Source of the DNA: Deltaproteobacteria bacterium | Lineage (GTDB): Bacteria; Bdellovibrionota; JACOXK01; 2-02-FULL-40-11 | Direction: 5' to 3' | DNA: 7,380 bases | Assembly (NCBI GenBank): GCA_016193165.1 | Contig: JACPST010000007.1 | Location: forward strand, 1-7,380 | Shown here: one piece after another, positions 6,312-7,380 of the stretch | Numbering within the stretch: the first letter of the stretch is position 1 | How the letters are laid out: each line of letters begins with the position of its first letter | Program-made: the position numbers and the translations under genes | Notes under the pieces: model-generated | Told to the model about the DNA's origin: nothing | The model's input: the letters and a program-made list of their open reading frames with translations, nothing else | The model's database searches: none

Positions 6312-7380
6312 TCAGGGTACATTCCTGATGAGAAAATCGTTGGAGATGAGATACTGTTTTGATGATTTAAAATCACGTCCCAATGTCAATAAACCCTTTG
6401 CATGTCGTTCATCCACCTTGTCAGCAGATTTAATTTCAACCAGCGTCGGTGCGCTCTTACCACGTTCAATGATTAAATCAATTTCCATATCCTCTTGAAT
6501 ACGAAGATATGAAAGCTTAAATTGTTTGTTCATGTAGGTAAGCCGACGATATAATTCATTCACAATAAATCCTTCAAACAGTTGTCCATATTCAAAACTC
6601 TTTGGAATCAAATCATAATCTACTTGCCCTGCCAATGCGCGTGTTACACCGGTATCAAAGAGATAGAACTTCGATGCCTTTTTTTGCTGCTTTCGAATGG
6701 ATGTATGATAGGCAGGTAAACATATTCCAAGTAGTGTATCCTCTAAAATGTCATAATATCCACTAACGGTTTTAGGATCTGATAAAATATCTTTAGCAAT
6801 ATTAGAGTAATTGATTACTTCAGTATTCATCTGTGCGGCAACATCGAGAAAACGGCGAAAGGGAGGTAGATTCCGAACAATTTGTTCGGTAATAATTTCC
6901 TCTTTAAGATAAGTTTCTGTGTATGCTTTTAAAAATCCTGCCTTATCTGAATCGTTTTCCAATTCGAAAATTTGTGGCAATGTTCCATATTTTAAGGCGT
7001 TATCCAGAGAAAATCTATCTTGAAGTTCAGAAACGGTCAGAGGAAACAAATGGTAAACAAAAGCTCTGCCTGCAAGAAGGTTTGCGGAGCCACGCTTTAG
7101 CGCTAGAACCCGTAAGGGCAAATTTAAAACTTTTCTCTTTAATAAGTTTATGGACTAGATCCAATAGCTGGGGTACCTTTTGTACTTCATCAATGACCAC
7201 CCAAGGAGTTTTGCCACAATGAGGAGTAAGTCGTTTGAGGAGGTTGTTTGGATAACTGGCCAATTCATTGGAGAGTTCAAAATCTAGTAAATCAAATACA
7301 ACCCTCTCAGAAGGCACAAAGAAATGATCTAAAAGAGTTGATTTTCCAACCCCTCTTGCGCCAAATAGAAAAAAAGACTG
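6312..7380 (-). pseudogene. AAA_14/DUF4143 ATPase, frameshifted, 5' end outside the window
   Basis: Two overlapping minus-strand frames make one protein of the AAA_14 plus DUF4143 type, a widespread accessory ATPase family of mostly unknown role. The first frame, open from the window edge, has Walker A GARGVGKST (7362-7336), Walker B WVVIDE (7203-7186) and LTGSSA (ending 7099). It then turns into nonsense and stops at 7027. The second frame resumes the family pattern at LKRGSANLLAGRAFVYHLFPLT and runs to the TGA at 6312-6314. It contains a DUF4143 part with FEGFIVNEL and a PD-(D/E)xK-like pair, EIDLII (Asp at 6477-6479) and VEIK (Glu at 6435-6437). The shift lies near 7098-7101. Family members usually read TGSSARKLxRG there, so about 8 bases may be missing. 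Perhaps 20-40 N-terminal residues lie outside the window. The gene ends 12 bases behind the tRNA-Met CCA. A sequencing or assembly error is the alternative to true decay. Confidence 0.82.

Noticed and set aside
7098..7104. Programmed ribosomal frameshifting as the explanation for the split ATPase
   Set aside because: A +1 skip at GCT-A-AAG would join the frames, but no classical slippery heptamer or recognised stimulator is evident. The joined product would also lack residues usual for the family, so mutation or sequencing error is simpler.
1..7380. CRISPR arrays, insertion sequences, toxin-antitoxin pairs or phage genes
   Set aside because: I saw no regularly spaced repeats, transposase motifs, terminal inverted repeats, or small paired genes with such signatures.

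Overview
The window comes from a Gram-negative bacterium: it encodes an outer-membrane-type protein with a signal peptide, a lipoprotein and a secreted periplasmic or surface protein. Base composition leans towards A+T. The HU-family protein has the arm sequence YGGYQGRNPRTG and the ending KKLPFFKVGKELKE. This resembles HU/IHF-like proteins I associate with Deltaproteobacteria-type lineages (including Bdellovibrionota). That placement is inference from remembered family features, not from a search.

Layout. Positions 2-2323 (+) hold the 3' part of a large protein of unknown function that is already open at the window edge. It converges, with 3 bp between stop codons, on a DUF3187-like outer membrane protein (2327-3475, -). 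A compact divergent promoter region follows, then tRNA-Arg(CCT) (3550-3625, +) and an HU-family nucleoid protein gene (3702-3980, +). HU converges, with 1 bp between stops, on a two-gene minus-strand operon. Its first gene is a secreted protein with an N-terminal carboxypeptidase-regulatory-like beta-sandwich domain (4500-6077), and its second is a small lipoprotein that may be BamC/NlpB-like (3982-4503). The two overlap by an ATGA. Next comes an elongator-type tRNA-Met(CAT) (6224-6299, +). The window ends in a frameshifted AAA_14/DUF4143 ATPase gene (6312-7380, -), whose 5' end lies outside.

How the parts relate. Apart from the housekeeping items (two tRNAs, HU), the intact protein genes point to the cell envelope. 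The lipoprotein and secreted-protein pair is the only clear operon and the only clear functional unit. The ATPase relic just behind the tRNA-Met 3' end looks like an accessory gene that has decayed.

I did not find a convincing new defence or mobile system. The more interesting signals are a -35 element shared between divergent promoters, two genes whose best promoters leave almost no 5' leader, a palindrome over the HU -35 box, and the frameshift in the ATPase. No gene-free stretch exceeds 300 bases; the longest is about 146 bases (6078-6223).
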